Shown: positions 33,344 to 45,295, numbered from the stretch's first letter. The stretch is 64,000 bases of DNA from Coptis chinensis (GCA_015680905.1 CM027381.1:57726501-57790500); one strand, 5' to 3'. Translations and numbers: made by a program. Notes: generated by a model not told the origin, from the sequence alone.

Positions 33344-34832
33344 TTACATTGGGTTTTCATTGCGATACATTTCTACCAAAACTGTATATGTTTGTAGTTT
33401 GTAGGTATTACCTTTACTCGCCAGCATAAATTATGCTTGAGTTGAACTCAGCCAAACCTAAAATAGAGGAATTGAAAATAATGTTTCCTTTCCTGGATTG
33501 TTTTAGCCTTTTAGAAGAGGATGTGCAAGTTGGCACAAATGGTAAGCAAATTCGAAGTTTGTAATCATAAAAATTGATACAACTTCTGCACTGTATTCTA
33601 TATGGTTGGTTTCACAAATATTGTTCTGACATTATTTGCCTGCATCATTCCAATGGAAAGTATTTAGTACGTGCTATAGCGAATAGACGTAGCACGCATT
33701 TGATAACTTGGACATGACGTTTAAGTTTGACATTTATAAATGGACATTTAATTTTCTAAAATAATTTGAACATACTTTTATTTCCTCGAACACTCCTAAA
33801 AGAGAAAATCAATCAATTTCACATAGTTTCGCTGCACATAGTTTTGTTTGCATTTAAAACTCCTTAGAATAAGGGTCGCATATCTACACCCCAAAAAATA
33901 GAGTTAGCACTTTTGCCTAAATCTGTGGTACTAGCAACCCTCCATTTAATGAAACATTTTCCATACACCCGGCCATCCAAAGCACCCCACCCTACTTTTT
34001 GAAACTAACTCGTCACACACACACAAATAAATAAATATTAATTAATTAATTAATTAATTAAAAAATTTTAAAAAAAAATGCGGCTTTTTCTTCAAACAAG
34101 AAAACTTTAGCGCTCTCTCCCGCTCCTCTCAATTTGCACCTTTCAACTTCTCTTTCAATTTCAACTCACACATTTCGGTATTCATATACTCCTCTTGTCA
34201 TTCATTCAATTTCAACTTTTATCCTTCACAATTTGTTATATAAATTAAGTTGGGCTATTGTTCTTATGGTTTCTTGTAAATTAAATTGGATAAATTTGAA
34301 AATACTAACTTGTATATTTGAAAAAAAAAATTAATGGTTTATTTTTAGTTTACAGTTCAGTTACAGATTAACAATATCACTAGTTTCATAAAAGTTTCTA
34401 TTGTTACTTTGCAATGAAGTTTGAATTTTAGCGTTTGAATTTTTAAATTTTTAGCTATTCTTGGTTTAATGTTGATTTAAATTATTGTAAAGTGCATTGA
34501 TTTTTTTATTAACTGCGGAAAAGAACTTCGAGAGATTGTGTAGATGAATTTGTTGATTATTTTGGATTGAAATTAAGTTGATTTTGGTTTTATGAAATAT
34601 AACTTGGATAAAGTGCACTAGATGTTTGATGAAATGCCTAAAATGATGTTTTTTTTTTTTTTTATTCTTTTTTTTTTTTGTTTGGTTTTATTGAAACTAA
34701 ATGGATGTTGTTGCATTTTTTGTTAAATATATATTGAATGTTTTATTTTTTATTTTTTTGTATTTCATTTTAAATAATTGCAATGATGTTGTTTATACTG
34801 CTTATCATTTCAAATTTGTTAAAGAATAAACT
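33344..34832. other. No gene seen
   Basis: No supported coding region. There is an (ATTA)n run at 34,031-34,060 and several T-runs at 34,650-34,760. Some composition from 34,130 onward looks like a plant 5' leader, but no convincing first exon follows. Confidence 0.5.
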
Positions 34833-35308
34833 ATGATTAACTATATGATTTTTGTAGTGATACCTCCTAAAACTAGAGGTGCAACGGCTTCACAAGTACA
34901 ACCTAGTGCAGCAAAGTTGTCGACAAGCAACCTCAAACTGTTTCTTTTCGTAAAGACCACAATCGAAGAAAGTAGGGTAAGAATGTTATTGAAGAAGAAA
35001 GTCCAAATGTTTTTATTTCTGAGGAAGAAAATTTGGAAAAAAACAATTCCATAGATTCTCAAGAAGGGGCTCAAAAATGCTCTGACAAAGCTTTTATACT
35101 TTCTTTGAAAATGAAGAAGGACAAAGCCAATGGTCTCGATGTAAGAGAAGAATATCCCAAAGAGGGTCCAATCCCTAGAGGCCTAACGACAATGTCAGAT
35201 GGTAGAGATTCTATTTTGAGGTGGTATTACGAGCATGTATCTTTCCTTGTTTGGTTGGGAAATGTGTGTTACTTATACAATAACGTATTTGTTTTATTAT
35301 ATATATAA
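34833..35308 (+). other. Unrecognised coding-like segment
   Basis: Two plus-strand frames look protein-like: PPKTRGATASQVQPSAAKLS from about 34,862, and after a shift EKNNSIDSQEGAQKCSDKAF to TTMSDGRDSILRWYYEHVSF ending near 35,245. Charged, low-hydrophobic composition and codon bias differ from the AT-rich surroundings. I cannot name a family; a transposon-derived protein is possible. The segment sits after a ttttgtag that could be a splice acceptor. Confidence 0.3.
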
Positions 35309-35744
35309 CTAGTTTGTATTCGTTGTAATGAGAAAATACGTATTTTGTAGGAGCGTGGAGTATTGAAAACTCACCAGCACACAACAAAGATGTTGGCGCG
35401 GAGTATTGAAAACTCATGCCCAAACCTCTCCCCACTTGTTGGACCCAATTCACCATTTCTTTACGATATGGGAACACCTAAGTTCGCCAAACAAAATCAC
35501 ATGAAATAATAATATCATTAATTCAGATCAAGCAAACATTTCTTTGATTAATAAACTAAAATTTTATGTCTTACCACATCTTTAACAAATGAATTGCTAA
35601 AATATGGGTACTCTATCCCGTTACTTTGATCATGGGGCTCATCATTCGAAACATCTTGTTAATTTCATTAAATATATAAATAAAGAAAGTGATACATTGG
35701 CAAAAAAAATTAAGAAAAAAAAATAAAAAATAAAAAATAAAAAA

Positions 35745-36330
35745 ACCCCCAAACCCGACCTCGACCTTCTCTCTCCTCGACCCTTCTCTCTCCCGGACCC
35801 TTGCATCACCACTTGTGCTGCACCACCACCCACCATCCACCACTCTCTCCCTGACCTTTGCAGCACCTACACCACCACCCACTATCCACCACCCATCACC
35901 ACCACCACCATTTGACCAACACTGCCGCCACCACCATCGTTCAACTTACAAAACAGATCTACAACAAACCTTGTAACACCACTCGTGCTGCATCCCCACC
36001 ATCCACCACCCACCGCCACCACTACCATCATCATCCATTATCATCATACAAAAAACCCGACTTCCAAGCAACAATGCCACCACCACCTTTGCTTCACCAG
36101 TAGCTTTCCGTTTTGGTTGGTTCGCTTGAAGTGACAACCACCATTGCCACCATCTTCCAGCCACCTTCTCCATAATTGTGTCGATGTTACCACCAATTGA
36201 CACATAACCTTGCACCCACCGATCTCCACTGTTCTCAGACCAATCTATAACCAACACCACTAGTTCAAACCACCTCACAATCCTACCCCCTCCATTACCA
36301 GCTACCTTCCAAACACCCACCCACCTTCCA
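35745..36330. repeat. CCA/CAC-rich low-complexity stretch
   Basis: The segment is dominated by ccaccac and ctctcc words. ORFs on both strands here are low-complexity products (poly-His/Pro on plus, Gly-rich on minus). I see no real gene. Confidence 0.7.
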
Positions 36331-36540
36331 AACAAAAAGGAAAAACAGCCCCTTAATTCACCATTACAGGGAAAAAAAAAGTTTTAGGTTCTAAGTGTTG
36401 TTCGATGGGTTATGGAATTTGCTAAACAATCAACGAGATTCGGTTTTCAATGATTTCGGATTTGTTTGACGGGCTTTAAGATTTGTTTGTATTAGGTCTT
36501 GTGTTTTGTTCGACGAGTTTTGGTGTTTGGTATTTGTTTG

Positions 36541-36618
36541 TTGTGGAGTTTGATATTTGAATGTTTAGGGATTTGATTGTTGTGGAGTTTGATATTTGAA
36601 TGTTTAGGGATTTGATTG
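36541..36618. repeat. 39-bp tandem duplication
   Basis: Two adjacent copies of a 39-base unit start with ttgtggagtttgatatttga at 36,541 and 36,580. They lie just upstream of the non-LTR element and are not obviously part of it. Confidence 0.85.
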
Positions 36619-37677
36619 TTTTGGGATTTGTCGAGTTGTCGTCGGGAATTGGCTATGACAGGGAAGAAAGGTCTCACCCTCTCACTTACTTCTTCGGGGT
36701 TTCTTGCCCCAATGGGATCGTCATGGATGCACCAATGGGGTGAATGGTAATGGACTAATGGGTTTATTGTTCCCTATATTTTCACACATTTTGATAAACA
36801 ACACTTGGATTGCCAGTTGAGTATCGAAATGGTACGAGATGAAATTAAGGGTGATTGTGAACTGTATTTGTCACTAGAGAAATCCTTAAAGTCATTAGAC
36901 AAATGGATATGTGGCATTTGTCTTTGCATCCACGCTTGGTATAACGTGTCGTCATCTAGATGATACCATAGAACCACCTGCTTTGATGGAGAGTGGAGAA
37001 CTCACATGTGTCATTGTGGGCATACCACAGCCACCTCCTAAGCCCAATACTACGGATATTACACTCATGACACACGGGGGTAACGGTGATACCCATAACC
37101 CGCTTGGTGTTGCTTCGTCTCTTGATGAGACGTTACTTGATAGTGCATTTCGTATACTTTTTCGTACTGTGAAAAGTATATCACGTGCTTGTCGTTTGGC
37201 TTTTTCTGGTGCACTAAAATCTGCTCTCTGGGGTATTACGGCTGACCCTGGTTCAGTTATGCCTTGAGCTCGTCTCCTTCTTCTATCGCACTGCACTTTG
37301 CAAGTTTTTCAACCACAGAATTGTCAGGAACGTCATTCTAGTACTAGAAAAAACCTTCAGTAGAAACAGATCCTCCATACTTTGACGACATGGAATGAGC
37401 CTGGTGGGATGTTTCATCTCTTAAAATCTATAATAGAGCCTCCTTCAATCCAATCAACCAAAAAATATGTCCCCACTTAGAATGTGCGTCGATGCTTACA
37501 GAAAGTTACTGATGTATATTTTGCTGCAGTGATAAAAGTGTTGTCATCATCAAGATTGCATCCAATACTGTGGAGACTGTACATGCATTAAAGGAGAAAC
37601 ACCTGATGTGACAACCACCTATGAGACCAACTGTTCCTCTTGCTGAGCCCCCCTTATTGGTATAAAGAGACACATTA

Positions 37678-38886
37678 TTGTCATGCATTAAGTTGTTTCC
37701 AAAAGGCACTTCTTATGGTCGTGATGGTCTTCGGGCTCAACACTTGTTAGATGCCATGAGTGGTGCTGCAGCAGCTATATCGTCTGACTTGTTAGATGCC
37801 TTGACTCATGTGGTGAATCTTTGGTTACAGAGACGATGTCCACAGCCATTAGCGGAATTAGTAGCGAGTGCTCTGCTTACCCCACTCCTTAAGCCAGATA
37901 ATAGCATTCGTCTGATAGCCGTGGGTATGGTTTGGCGACGTCTTGTTTCCAAGATTGCAATGAAAGGAGTTTCCAAAGATGCGGTGGGGTACTTGCAGGA
38001 TTTTCAGTATAGGGTCGGTGTCCCTGGTGGAGCAGAGGCGATTTTGCATGCTGTCAATCGCATGGTATATGCTAACAGTGACAGTACATCTCTTTCTATG
38101 TTGCTAGTAGATTTTCATAATGCCTTTAACATTGTTGATCAGACTACTATGTTGAGAGAGGTTCGCATTCATTGCCCCGCTATTGCTCCTTGGGTCGAGT
38201 ATTTATATTGTCAGCCTGCGAGATTGTACTTAGGGGATGATTACATATGGTCTGCTTCTGGGGTTCAGCAAGGTGATCCTTTGGGTCCCCTTCTCTTTGC
38301 ACTTGTGTTGCACCCTCTGATCCTACAAATCCAATCAAGTTGTCAGTTATTGCTCCAGGCTCGGTACTTAGATGACGGGACTCTTATTGGGGATACAGAA
38401 TATGTGGCGATAGCTCTGCGTATGATTCAGGAAAAAGGACCTTCTTATAAGTTAGTTCTTAATGTGGCTAAGACTGAGATATTTTGGTCATCACTAGATC
38501 CACGTCATTCCACTCCTGGTCTCTTTCCTTCAGATTTATCCCGTCCTCATATAGGGGTCAGGTTGCTTGGAAGGGCAGTCAGCACTGATTCTTCTTTTGT
38601 CATGAGCCTTGCTTGCAAGCGTGTTGAAAAGGCTATAACTTTGATGGACCATTTAGCTGTATTTGAGGATCCACAGTGTGAGTTAGCACTCTTACGAGCT
38701 TATGTTGGACTCTCCAAGTTGGTCTTTGCGATTCGCACTTGTCCACCATCTTTTTTTAGGGATGCAGCTAAGACTTTTGATCAGCACCTTCATATGGTTC
38801 TGCAGGGTATTATAGTTTCTGATGGTCCTAGCTTCGGGGATTTGCAGTGGCGTTTAGAGACCTTCCATTACGCCCTGGCGGATTAG
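37678..38886 (+). pseudogene. Reverse transcriptase domain of the unusual non-LTR element
   Basis: This 402-codon ORF has all main reverse transcriptase motifs: SYGRDGLRAQHLLDAMSGAA (fingers), LKPDNSIRLIAVGMVWRRLV, LSMLLVDFHNAFNIVDQTTM (first Asp), GVQQGDPLGPLLFALVLHPL, and the active site ARYLDDGTLIGD with YLDD in place of the FADD of standard plant LINEs. LNVAKTEIFW and the G-V-R-L-L-G segment follow, then a thumb-like region. It is the most intact ORF of the element and could still fold, but flanking domains are out of frame, so I treat it as part of a pseudogene. The start codon at 37,678 is internal to the ancestral protein. Confidence 0.85.
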
Positions 38887-39620
38887 GTATCTATTGTGCA
38901 TTTGATGTCTCTGCTTTTGCTTTTGTGGCCTCCCGCTTTCAGACTTTAGAGCTTCATAACCACATTCTTAGGAGTTGTAGTTTAGTGCCTATGGGTGAGA
39001 TCCTTGATGATGCTACCAGTGCATTGTGTCTCTGTCTTCCCGATTTTGACCTTGATTCTCTGGCTGTGAATGCTACCGTCCCCTCAAAACCACAAAAAGT
39101 TTTGGCGAAAGATTTATACGATAAGATTGTTGTTAGTCATGGGATGCTTATAGTCGGAACATGCAAAAGATTTTCTACTTGCTATTCCGATGGAAGGACT
39201 TGGACAGCGTATGTCATAGGTGGAGCATCGTGCCATTCTCCGATACCGTCTTATGATTCCTCTGTACCCTGATGGTGGTCTTTGCCCTGTATGCAAAAAG
39301 AGTAGATTAGATGCTTATGGGGACCATGCAGCACATTGTAGACTTATTCTGGGTTTTAAATACCGACATGATCATGTTAGAGACATTTTGTGTGATGCAT
39401 TTTGGAAGGCTGGAGTACAAGTGAAGAAAGAAGCTCCAGTTAACTTTCTCACTGATCCAAATTAGGGCAGATCGACACTTCGGCCTGCAGATGTCTTGAT
39501 TTATAGTTGGTCTGAGGGAAAACATGCATGTGTTGATATAACTGGAGTCTCTCCATTGGTAGGGTTGGGGAATGGTGACTTTGAGGTGGAGAAGCAGCTA
39601 AGAGAGCAGCAACAGGAATG
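38847..39620 (+). pseudogene. C-terminal finger and nuclease-like domain of the non-LTR element
   Basis: After a shift at about 38,870 the protein continues as LPLRPGGLGIYCAFDVSAFA, then PDFDLDSLAVNATVPSKPQK. A second shift near 39,220 leads to LCPVCKKSRLDAYGDHAAHC (39,280-39,339), a C-x2-C-x10-H-x3-C finger. FKYRHDHVRDILCDAFW follows. After a TAG at about 39,463 comes RPADVLIYSWSEGKHACVDI (39,481-39,540). A Pro-Ala-Asp followed 14 residues later by Asp resembles the catalytic core of restriction-like nucleases in R2-type elements. This reading is by motif only. Confidence 0.6.
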
Positions 39621-39898
39621 ATGGAGAAATATAAGGAAGCTTGCAAGGCTAACCAACATTGTTTTATTCCATTTAGTTTCGACACTTTAGGTTTCTTAGA
39701 ACAATAGTCTGTTGAGCTCTTCAAGAGACTCAAAAGTTATGGACAGTAAGGTTATGACAGCTGGTTCTAACGAGTTTGTTTTTAGAAGGATAGAATTTGC
39801 TATTCAGAAAAGACTTGCGGCGCAGCTTGTTACACGTTTGTCCTAATTATTTGTAAAATTTGTTATCTGTATCAATAAAATTTCCGCTTAAAAAAAAT

Positions 39899-41340
39899 GC
39901 TTGTCGCTTCAGTCCTGATCTCTTTCCTTCAGATTTATCCCGATCTCAAATGGGGGTCGGGTTGCTTGGAGGGGCAATCAGCACTGATTCTTATTTTGTC
40001 ATGAGCCTTGCTCGCAAGTGTGTTGAAAAGGCTATAACTTATATGGACTGTTCAGTTGTATTGGAGGATCCACAATGTGAGTTAGCACTCTTACGAGCTT
40101 GTGTTGGGCTCTCCAAGTTGGTATTTGTGATTCGTACTTGTCCACCATCTTTTTTTAGGGATGCAGCTAAGACCTTTGATCAGCACTTTCGCATGGTTCT
40201 GCAGGGTATTATAGTTTCTGATGGTCCTGGCTTCGGGGATTTGCAATGGCGTTTAGTGACACTTCCATTATGCCTTGGTAGGTTAGGTATCTATTGTGCA
40301 TTTGATGTATCTACTTTTGCTTTTGTGGCCTCCCTATTTTCAGACTTTAGAGCTTCAGAACCACATTCTTAGGAGTTGTGGTCCAATGCCTATGGGTGAG
40401 ATCTTTGATGATGCTACCAGTGTATTGTGTCTGTCTTCCCAATTTTGACCTTGATTCTCTAGCTATGAATGCTACCGTCCCCTCAAAACCACAAAAAGTT
40501 TTGGCGGAAGCTTTCTACAGTAAGATGGTTGTTAGTCTTGAGAGGGAGTTTGAGTTATCTGCTCGTCAGAAAGCAGTCATTGGATGCTTGCAGTCGGAAC
40601 ATGAAAAAGATTTTCTACTTGGTATTCCGATGGAGAGACTTGGACAGCGTATGTCACAGGTGGAGTACCGTGCCATTCTCCAATACCATCTTATGATTCC
40701 TTTGTACTCTGATTGTGATCTTTGCCCTGTATGCAAAAAGAGTAGATTAGATACTTATGGGGACCATGCAGCACATTGTAGACATTTTTCGGGTTTTAAA
40801 TACCGACATGATCACGTTAAAGACATTTTGTGTGATGCATTTTGGAGGGCTAGAGTACAAGTAAAGAAAGAAGCTCCTGTTAACTTTCTCACTGATTCGA
40901 ATGAGGGCAGATCGATACTTTAGCCTGCGGATGTCTTGATCTACAGTTGGTATGAGGGAAAACATGCATGTGTTAATGTAACTGGAGTCTCTCCGTTGGT
41001 AGGTTTGGGAATGGTGGCTTTAAGGTGGGAGAAGCAACTAAGATAGCAGCGACAGGGAAGATGGAGAAGCATGAGGAAGCTTGCAGGGCTAACCAGCATT
41101 ATTTCATTCTGTTTAGTTCACACTTTCAGTTTCTTGGAATAATAGTTTGTTAAGCTCCTCAAGCATCTTCAGAAAGTTATGGACAGTAACGTTATGACAA
41201 TTAGTTATAACGAGTTTGTTTTAAAATGATAGGATTTATTATTTAGAAAGGACTTGCGGCGCAGCTTGTTGCACGCTTGTCCTAATTATGTGTAAAATTG
41301 GTTATCATTATGAATAAAATTTCCACTTAAAAAAAAATAA
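39899..41340 (+). mobile_element. Non-LTR element copy 2, 5'-truncated
   Basis: The second copy begins about where copy 1 reads SDLSRPHIGVRLLG (38,531 in copy 1) and repeats the rest of the element. It carries SDLSRSQMGVGLLGGAISTD, the C-terminal region, CPVCKKSRLDTYGDHAAHC, the nuclease-like motif and the same AATAAAATTTCC end, with an A-rich tail from 41,330. In copy 2 the Arg of the nuclease motif is replaced by TAG and the distal Asp is Asn (HACVNVTG). Two 171- and 181-codon frames carry it. 5' truncation and an A-tail fit target-primed insertion immediately behind copy 1. Confidence 0.75.
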
Positions 41341-41408
41341 ATAAAAAATAAATAAAAAAAAAATAAAAAATAAAAAATTATGATCAAACTGAAAAACTAG
41401 TAAATCCT

Positions 41409-42335
41409 TTTCAATCATTTTTTTTTTTTTTTTTTTTTTTTTAAGTGAGCATTAAGATTTATATTAAAAGAATAAGAAGGTTACATAGGTTGGGAAAAAG
41501 GGAAAGAAATAGGAAAAGGAAGAAAAAAGTGCAACAAGAGGATTTGTAACAAATTGCCGATATAATAACCCTAATAGGTAGGCCTCTTACCTTAGACCAA
41601 TTTGTACAAGCCTTAATCAAATATAAAATAGATACTTGTGTTTGCCTCCCACTTATAAATCCATGATGGCTTGCCATAGTACATAGCAAGGTCCTCATTA
41701 GCCATACTGGTAGCTTTTTTTGCAACTTCGTCCGCAGAGCAATTAGCCTCCCTCGCTCCAAGTAGATGTCAGCATACAACTCTGTAGTTTAGCTCTGCAT
41801 TTATCCCATCTTCTCTTAAGTCTCCAAGGAAGTTTCCCTAACAAAAAAGCCACGATTGCCACTGCTGAATCATATTCTACCCATCTTCAATCCTCATAAA
41901 TTCACTTGTATACTCATTCGCTTGTAACTAAAAATCAATAAAATGAAAATGATTAAAGAAATTATAAATTCACATGTTTTGTGCTATTCTTATGGTTCAA
42001 TATAAAGCCATTTTATTAATAGCCATACTAGTACCTTTTTTTGCAACTTGGTCCGCAGAGCAATTAGCCTCCCTCCAAGTAGATGTCAACATACAACTCT
42101 GTAGTTCAGCTCTGCATTTATCCCATCTTCTCTTAAGTCTCCAAGGCAATTTCCCTGACCCATAGGCCACGATTGCCACTGCTGAATCAGATTCTACCCA
42201 TTTTCAATCCTCATAAATTCATTTGTATACTCATTCGCCTGTAAGTAAAAATCAATAAAATGAAAATAATTATAAAAAATTATAAATTCACATGTTTTGT
42301 GCTATTCTTATGGTTCGATATAAAGCCATTTTATT
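41409..42335 (-). mobile_element. LINE 3' fragment with duplicated RNase H end
   Basis: The plus strand begins with a T-run (41,409-41,441), the reverse of an A-tail, so a minus-strand LINE ends here. The minus strand encodes VESDSAVAIVAYGSGK and then RRWDKCRAELQSCMLTSTWR and EANCSADQVAKKGT, the end of a plant LINE RNase H-like domain. The coding block occurs twice, at 41,701-42,020 and 42,022-42,335, as an approximately 320-bp direct duplication. Everything upstream of this domain is missing. Confidence 0.75.
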
Positions 42336-42692
42336 CACCTTCACGATTCTGTTTGTTAGGGTCTTCAAGGCAATGGTAATCTTTATTCTCACTCACTACT
42401 CACTTGCCTTAAATTTGCATTTTTTTTCATTCACACGTTTGTATACACTTTTACTATGTTTTAGTCACTAATGTGAAATTAGTCTCACAATTACAAACTT
42501 GTATCTAAAGCTTCAACCTATTTCTGCTGGTCTGCTAATACAAGCTAGCTTCGAACTATGGAAATCAGGGGATACCCTTGATTTGTTCTATTTTATATGT
42601 TCATGGGAATAACTTACCACCAAAATCCATTATCCGAAAAATTGTTGTGAAAAAAATAAAATAAATTAAACTTTTAAAGAAAGAAAACTCAC

Positions 42693-42871
42693 CGATGGTT
42701 GTCATTTATGTAAGATGTGTGGTAATGAAGGTCATTGTCATTCATGACTGACTCATATGTCGAACTCTCCAAAATCCCTAACGTGAAACTTGTAATCATT
42801 GAGTCTTCTTCAATTTCATTAGGCCATTCATTGCGGTTTATGGAAAGGAGTGCGGTATTTTCATCACTCAT
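42693..42871 (-). CDS. Possible first exon of an unrecognised gene
   Basis: From the ATG at 42,871 the minus strand encodes a 60-residue acidic stretch (MSDENTALLSINRNEWPNEI, later MNDNDLHYHTSYINDNHR) that ends exactly at a gtgagt donor. The ORF is open in frame further upstream, but that part is less protein-like. No following exon could be recognised between 42,335 and 42,690, where a duplicated LINE fragment begins. The sequence is not one I know, and it may be an exon of a transposon gene or a truncated host gene. Confidence 0.3.
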
Positions 42872-44130
42872 ATTTGAAGGAAGTAAATTTTGGTGGAATT
42901 GAGAATGGCGGGAGTTCGGTTTCGCTAGGACAAGAAAAGAAATGGAGGGAAAGTGTCGGATGAGAATGAGAAATATAAGGTTTGGTTCTCTATTTTCAAA
43001 CTTGGGGTGCCTACTTTGACAAAAAAAAAAGGTGGGGTGCTTGGTAAGGGGGTGTAAACCCATATGAAGAAGGGACACATGTGGTCATGTGGAATAACCA
43101 TCTATTATTCCACTACCCTTTTACCAAAAGGGTGCTAGTCCCATTTTATGACCGCGGCCCTAGAATAATTTTTTTTTTGGAAAATTACCTATGAGCTGAA
43201 TTTTCGAATTTCTATGACCAAAAACTAGGTGGTAGTGTTTTATTACCCTTTTTTCAAATTTTAAAACGGTGCATAATTCTCTCCCTTCTCTTCTCTGTCT
43301 TTGCCACCATTAAACATCTTCATTTGAAATAAGAGGTTAGAATACCCCATTCAAAGTGGTCTCCTTCTCAAAAAAATAAAAGTCCCAAAAAAATATAAGT
43401 GATCTCTCTCCAGCTAACTTTCCATATATTTTAATGGGCAGTTCTTCAAATCTACAGGTACCTGCTAACATTGTTTATAGTTATCAAGGTCATCGTGAAT
43501 AAAATCGATTTTTGGCACTATTTTCAGTTGTTGCCAACTTTTTGCCAAAATTCATGTCACTTCACAGGTCCACTCTTGACTCTTGAATTCCCACCCCATT
43601 ATAATTGGGAATAATTGAGGGCATATTCGATATTTCATTATGGGAGTTTTAAATTATTATTATTATTATATTTTTGGAAGAAAATAGAAAATCAGGACTA
43701 ATGGTCAATAAGAGTCAAATCTAGTCGGCCGGCATCAAGCGTTAGGGGGTGGGGGTGGGGGTGGAGTGGGGTCTAAAAACCACAATTTTCTTTTTTTTAA
43801 GAACGGAAAGACATCATCGCCCATTGGTGAATTGATGTATAATAGATAAAGATTGGTCTATTCAACTATTCTTTCAAAAAAATAGCAATCTAAGTAAGAT
43901 GAAATTTACAGTTTTGGAGCTTAATTAGTTGAATGGACTACAATGTAGTTGTCTTTCATGAAAATTGAAAATATAAGATTGCCATTGACTTTCTGAATTC
44001 CGAATCTATGTTATTTTGCACTTAAAATGATTGATTGGGCATCAAGTTCAACTTATAAGCATGTAAACCATTGGGCTTGTACTCAGCCCATGATCAGGTA
44101 ATACCCAAAACCATTCTAAGAGCATCTTTA
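42872..44130. other. No gene seen
   Basis: There is no coding evidence. Short simple runs include (ggggtg)n at about 43,746-43,770 and (tta)n at about 43,653-43,670. Confidence 0.5.
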
Positions 44131-44806
44131 GGCCCTGTTTGGTACCAGGAATAGCCCAACATATACATGGGTTAGGGTGCACTGTCCCGATTTTTCTGTT
44201 TGGTTCTATTATTTTGGGCCCTGTTTGGTACTAGTTGGTTGGCCCAACCACAAAAGTGTGTATAATGGTATCCATGTGGAAGCAATGGATTTCGATCTAC
44301 AAATTGAGTTACAAAAAAAAAAAAAAATTGGCTTCGTCTTCTTCATTCACCAAATTCAAAGACAAATCAAAATCAAAATCGACCCCCCCCCTAATTAATC
44401 TACTCTCCTCTTCTAAACTATTGGAATCAAACAAAATCATTTTGTGTTAAAATAATGTTGAGTTTTTTGTGTTAATGCGTTAATGGGTTTGAAGAAGAAT
44501 CAAGTTTTGTGAAAGAAGGTTTGAGAAGAGATGGGAATTTGGATATGTTGTTTACTTTGTGATTGATGATTGATTGTTGATTATGTCGAATCAACTTGAA
44601 ACATGGGCACAAATTTTGGATATGTGTTAAGTTGATATGAACGAACTTGATGATTGGATCTATGTTGATTGTTGATATGATAAAGATTGTGGACCAAACA
44701 TCTGCCCAAAGTAGCCAACTTCTCGTGTATCTGCTACTTGACTTAGATACTCTAAACTTGGTTGAGTACCACATTATACAACGTAAGTAGCTACTGCCAA
44801 ACAGAG
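44130..44806. repeat. MITE-like repeat with GGCCCTGTTTGG ends
   Basis: The left end carries aggccctgtttggtacc (44,131) and a second ggccctgtttggtact at 44,218. The right end carries ctgccaaacagagtct at about 44,793-44,808, the approximate reverse complement of the left end. Such ends are common on hAT-type MITEs of plants. I could not find a clear target duplication. A short poly-A and poly-C run lie at about 44,310-44,390. Confidence 0.45.
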
Positions 44807-45295
44807 TCTTAGGAGAGACACTATCCTAGCATCAAATACCAAATTTTCAATAATTTGATGTTTTTTCATCTTCAGGAGAGACACATTTTGATAAAAACAC
44901 CAAAAAAAAAAGACCAAAGCAAACACCAAATCGGTTTGGTAATGTATCAAATCTCTCTCACGGTTTTGGAAAAACCACGCGGTGTTTCGAATACTGTATA
45001 GGCTTGGGCTAGAGTGTGGGCTTCAATGACGCGGTTTTGCAAAAACCACGTGGTGTTTACACGGGGTTAAAAGATGATAGCACGGGATGTAAGACACACC
45101 GCGCGGTTTCTGGAAAACCGTGTGGGCTTGGGCTTCTGTGGTGGGCATCTATGGCGCGGTTTATCCAAAACCGTGGTATTTAATGTCAACTTTTTAATAT
45201 AGCTCCTAAAATTGATTGGAATAAGTTTGGTTGGTATTTAGTTTGGTTCAAAATTTTGATGTTTTTTTGGTATCGCTCCTAACGATACTCTAAGG
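44807..45295. repeat. Repeat with internal accacgcggtgttt motifs
   Basis: Several related words (accacgcggtgttt, accacgtggtgttt, cgcggtttatccaaaaccg) recur at 44,970-45,180, some inverted. The ends share ttaggag and a gatac/gacac word in inverted order. It is probably a short non-autonomous transposon, but its class cannot be decided by eye. Confidence 0.35.

Larger units (their letters stand above)
36760..39898 (+). mobile_element. Non-LTR retroelement with RT, Cys-His finger and PD-(D/E)XK-like end, copy 1
   Basis: On the plus strand a Cys-containing N-terminal region (DKWICGICLCIHAW at about 36,898-36,940) is followed by a degenerate leader to 37,680. Then come a long reverse transcriptase ORF (37,678-38,886), a C-terminal region with a CPVC...H...C finger and an RPAD-x14-D motif, and a 3' end of AATAAAATTTCC followed by an A-run at 39,889-39,897. 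No AP-type endonuclease is seen in front of the reverse transcriptase. The order RT, finger, restriction-like nuclease is that of early-branching non-LTR elements rather than of usual plant LINEs. Frameshifts and stops make the copy inactive. Confidence 0.7.

Noticed and set aside
35613-36335. Gly- and His/Pro-rich ORFs on both strands
   Set aside because: They are low-complexity translation of CCA-rich DNA without domain structure.
37858-38049. Minus-strand ORF inside the reverse transcriptase
   Set aside because: It is a shadow of the plus-strand RT ORF, which has all the motifs.
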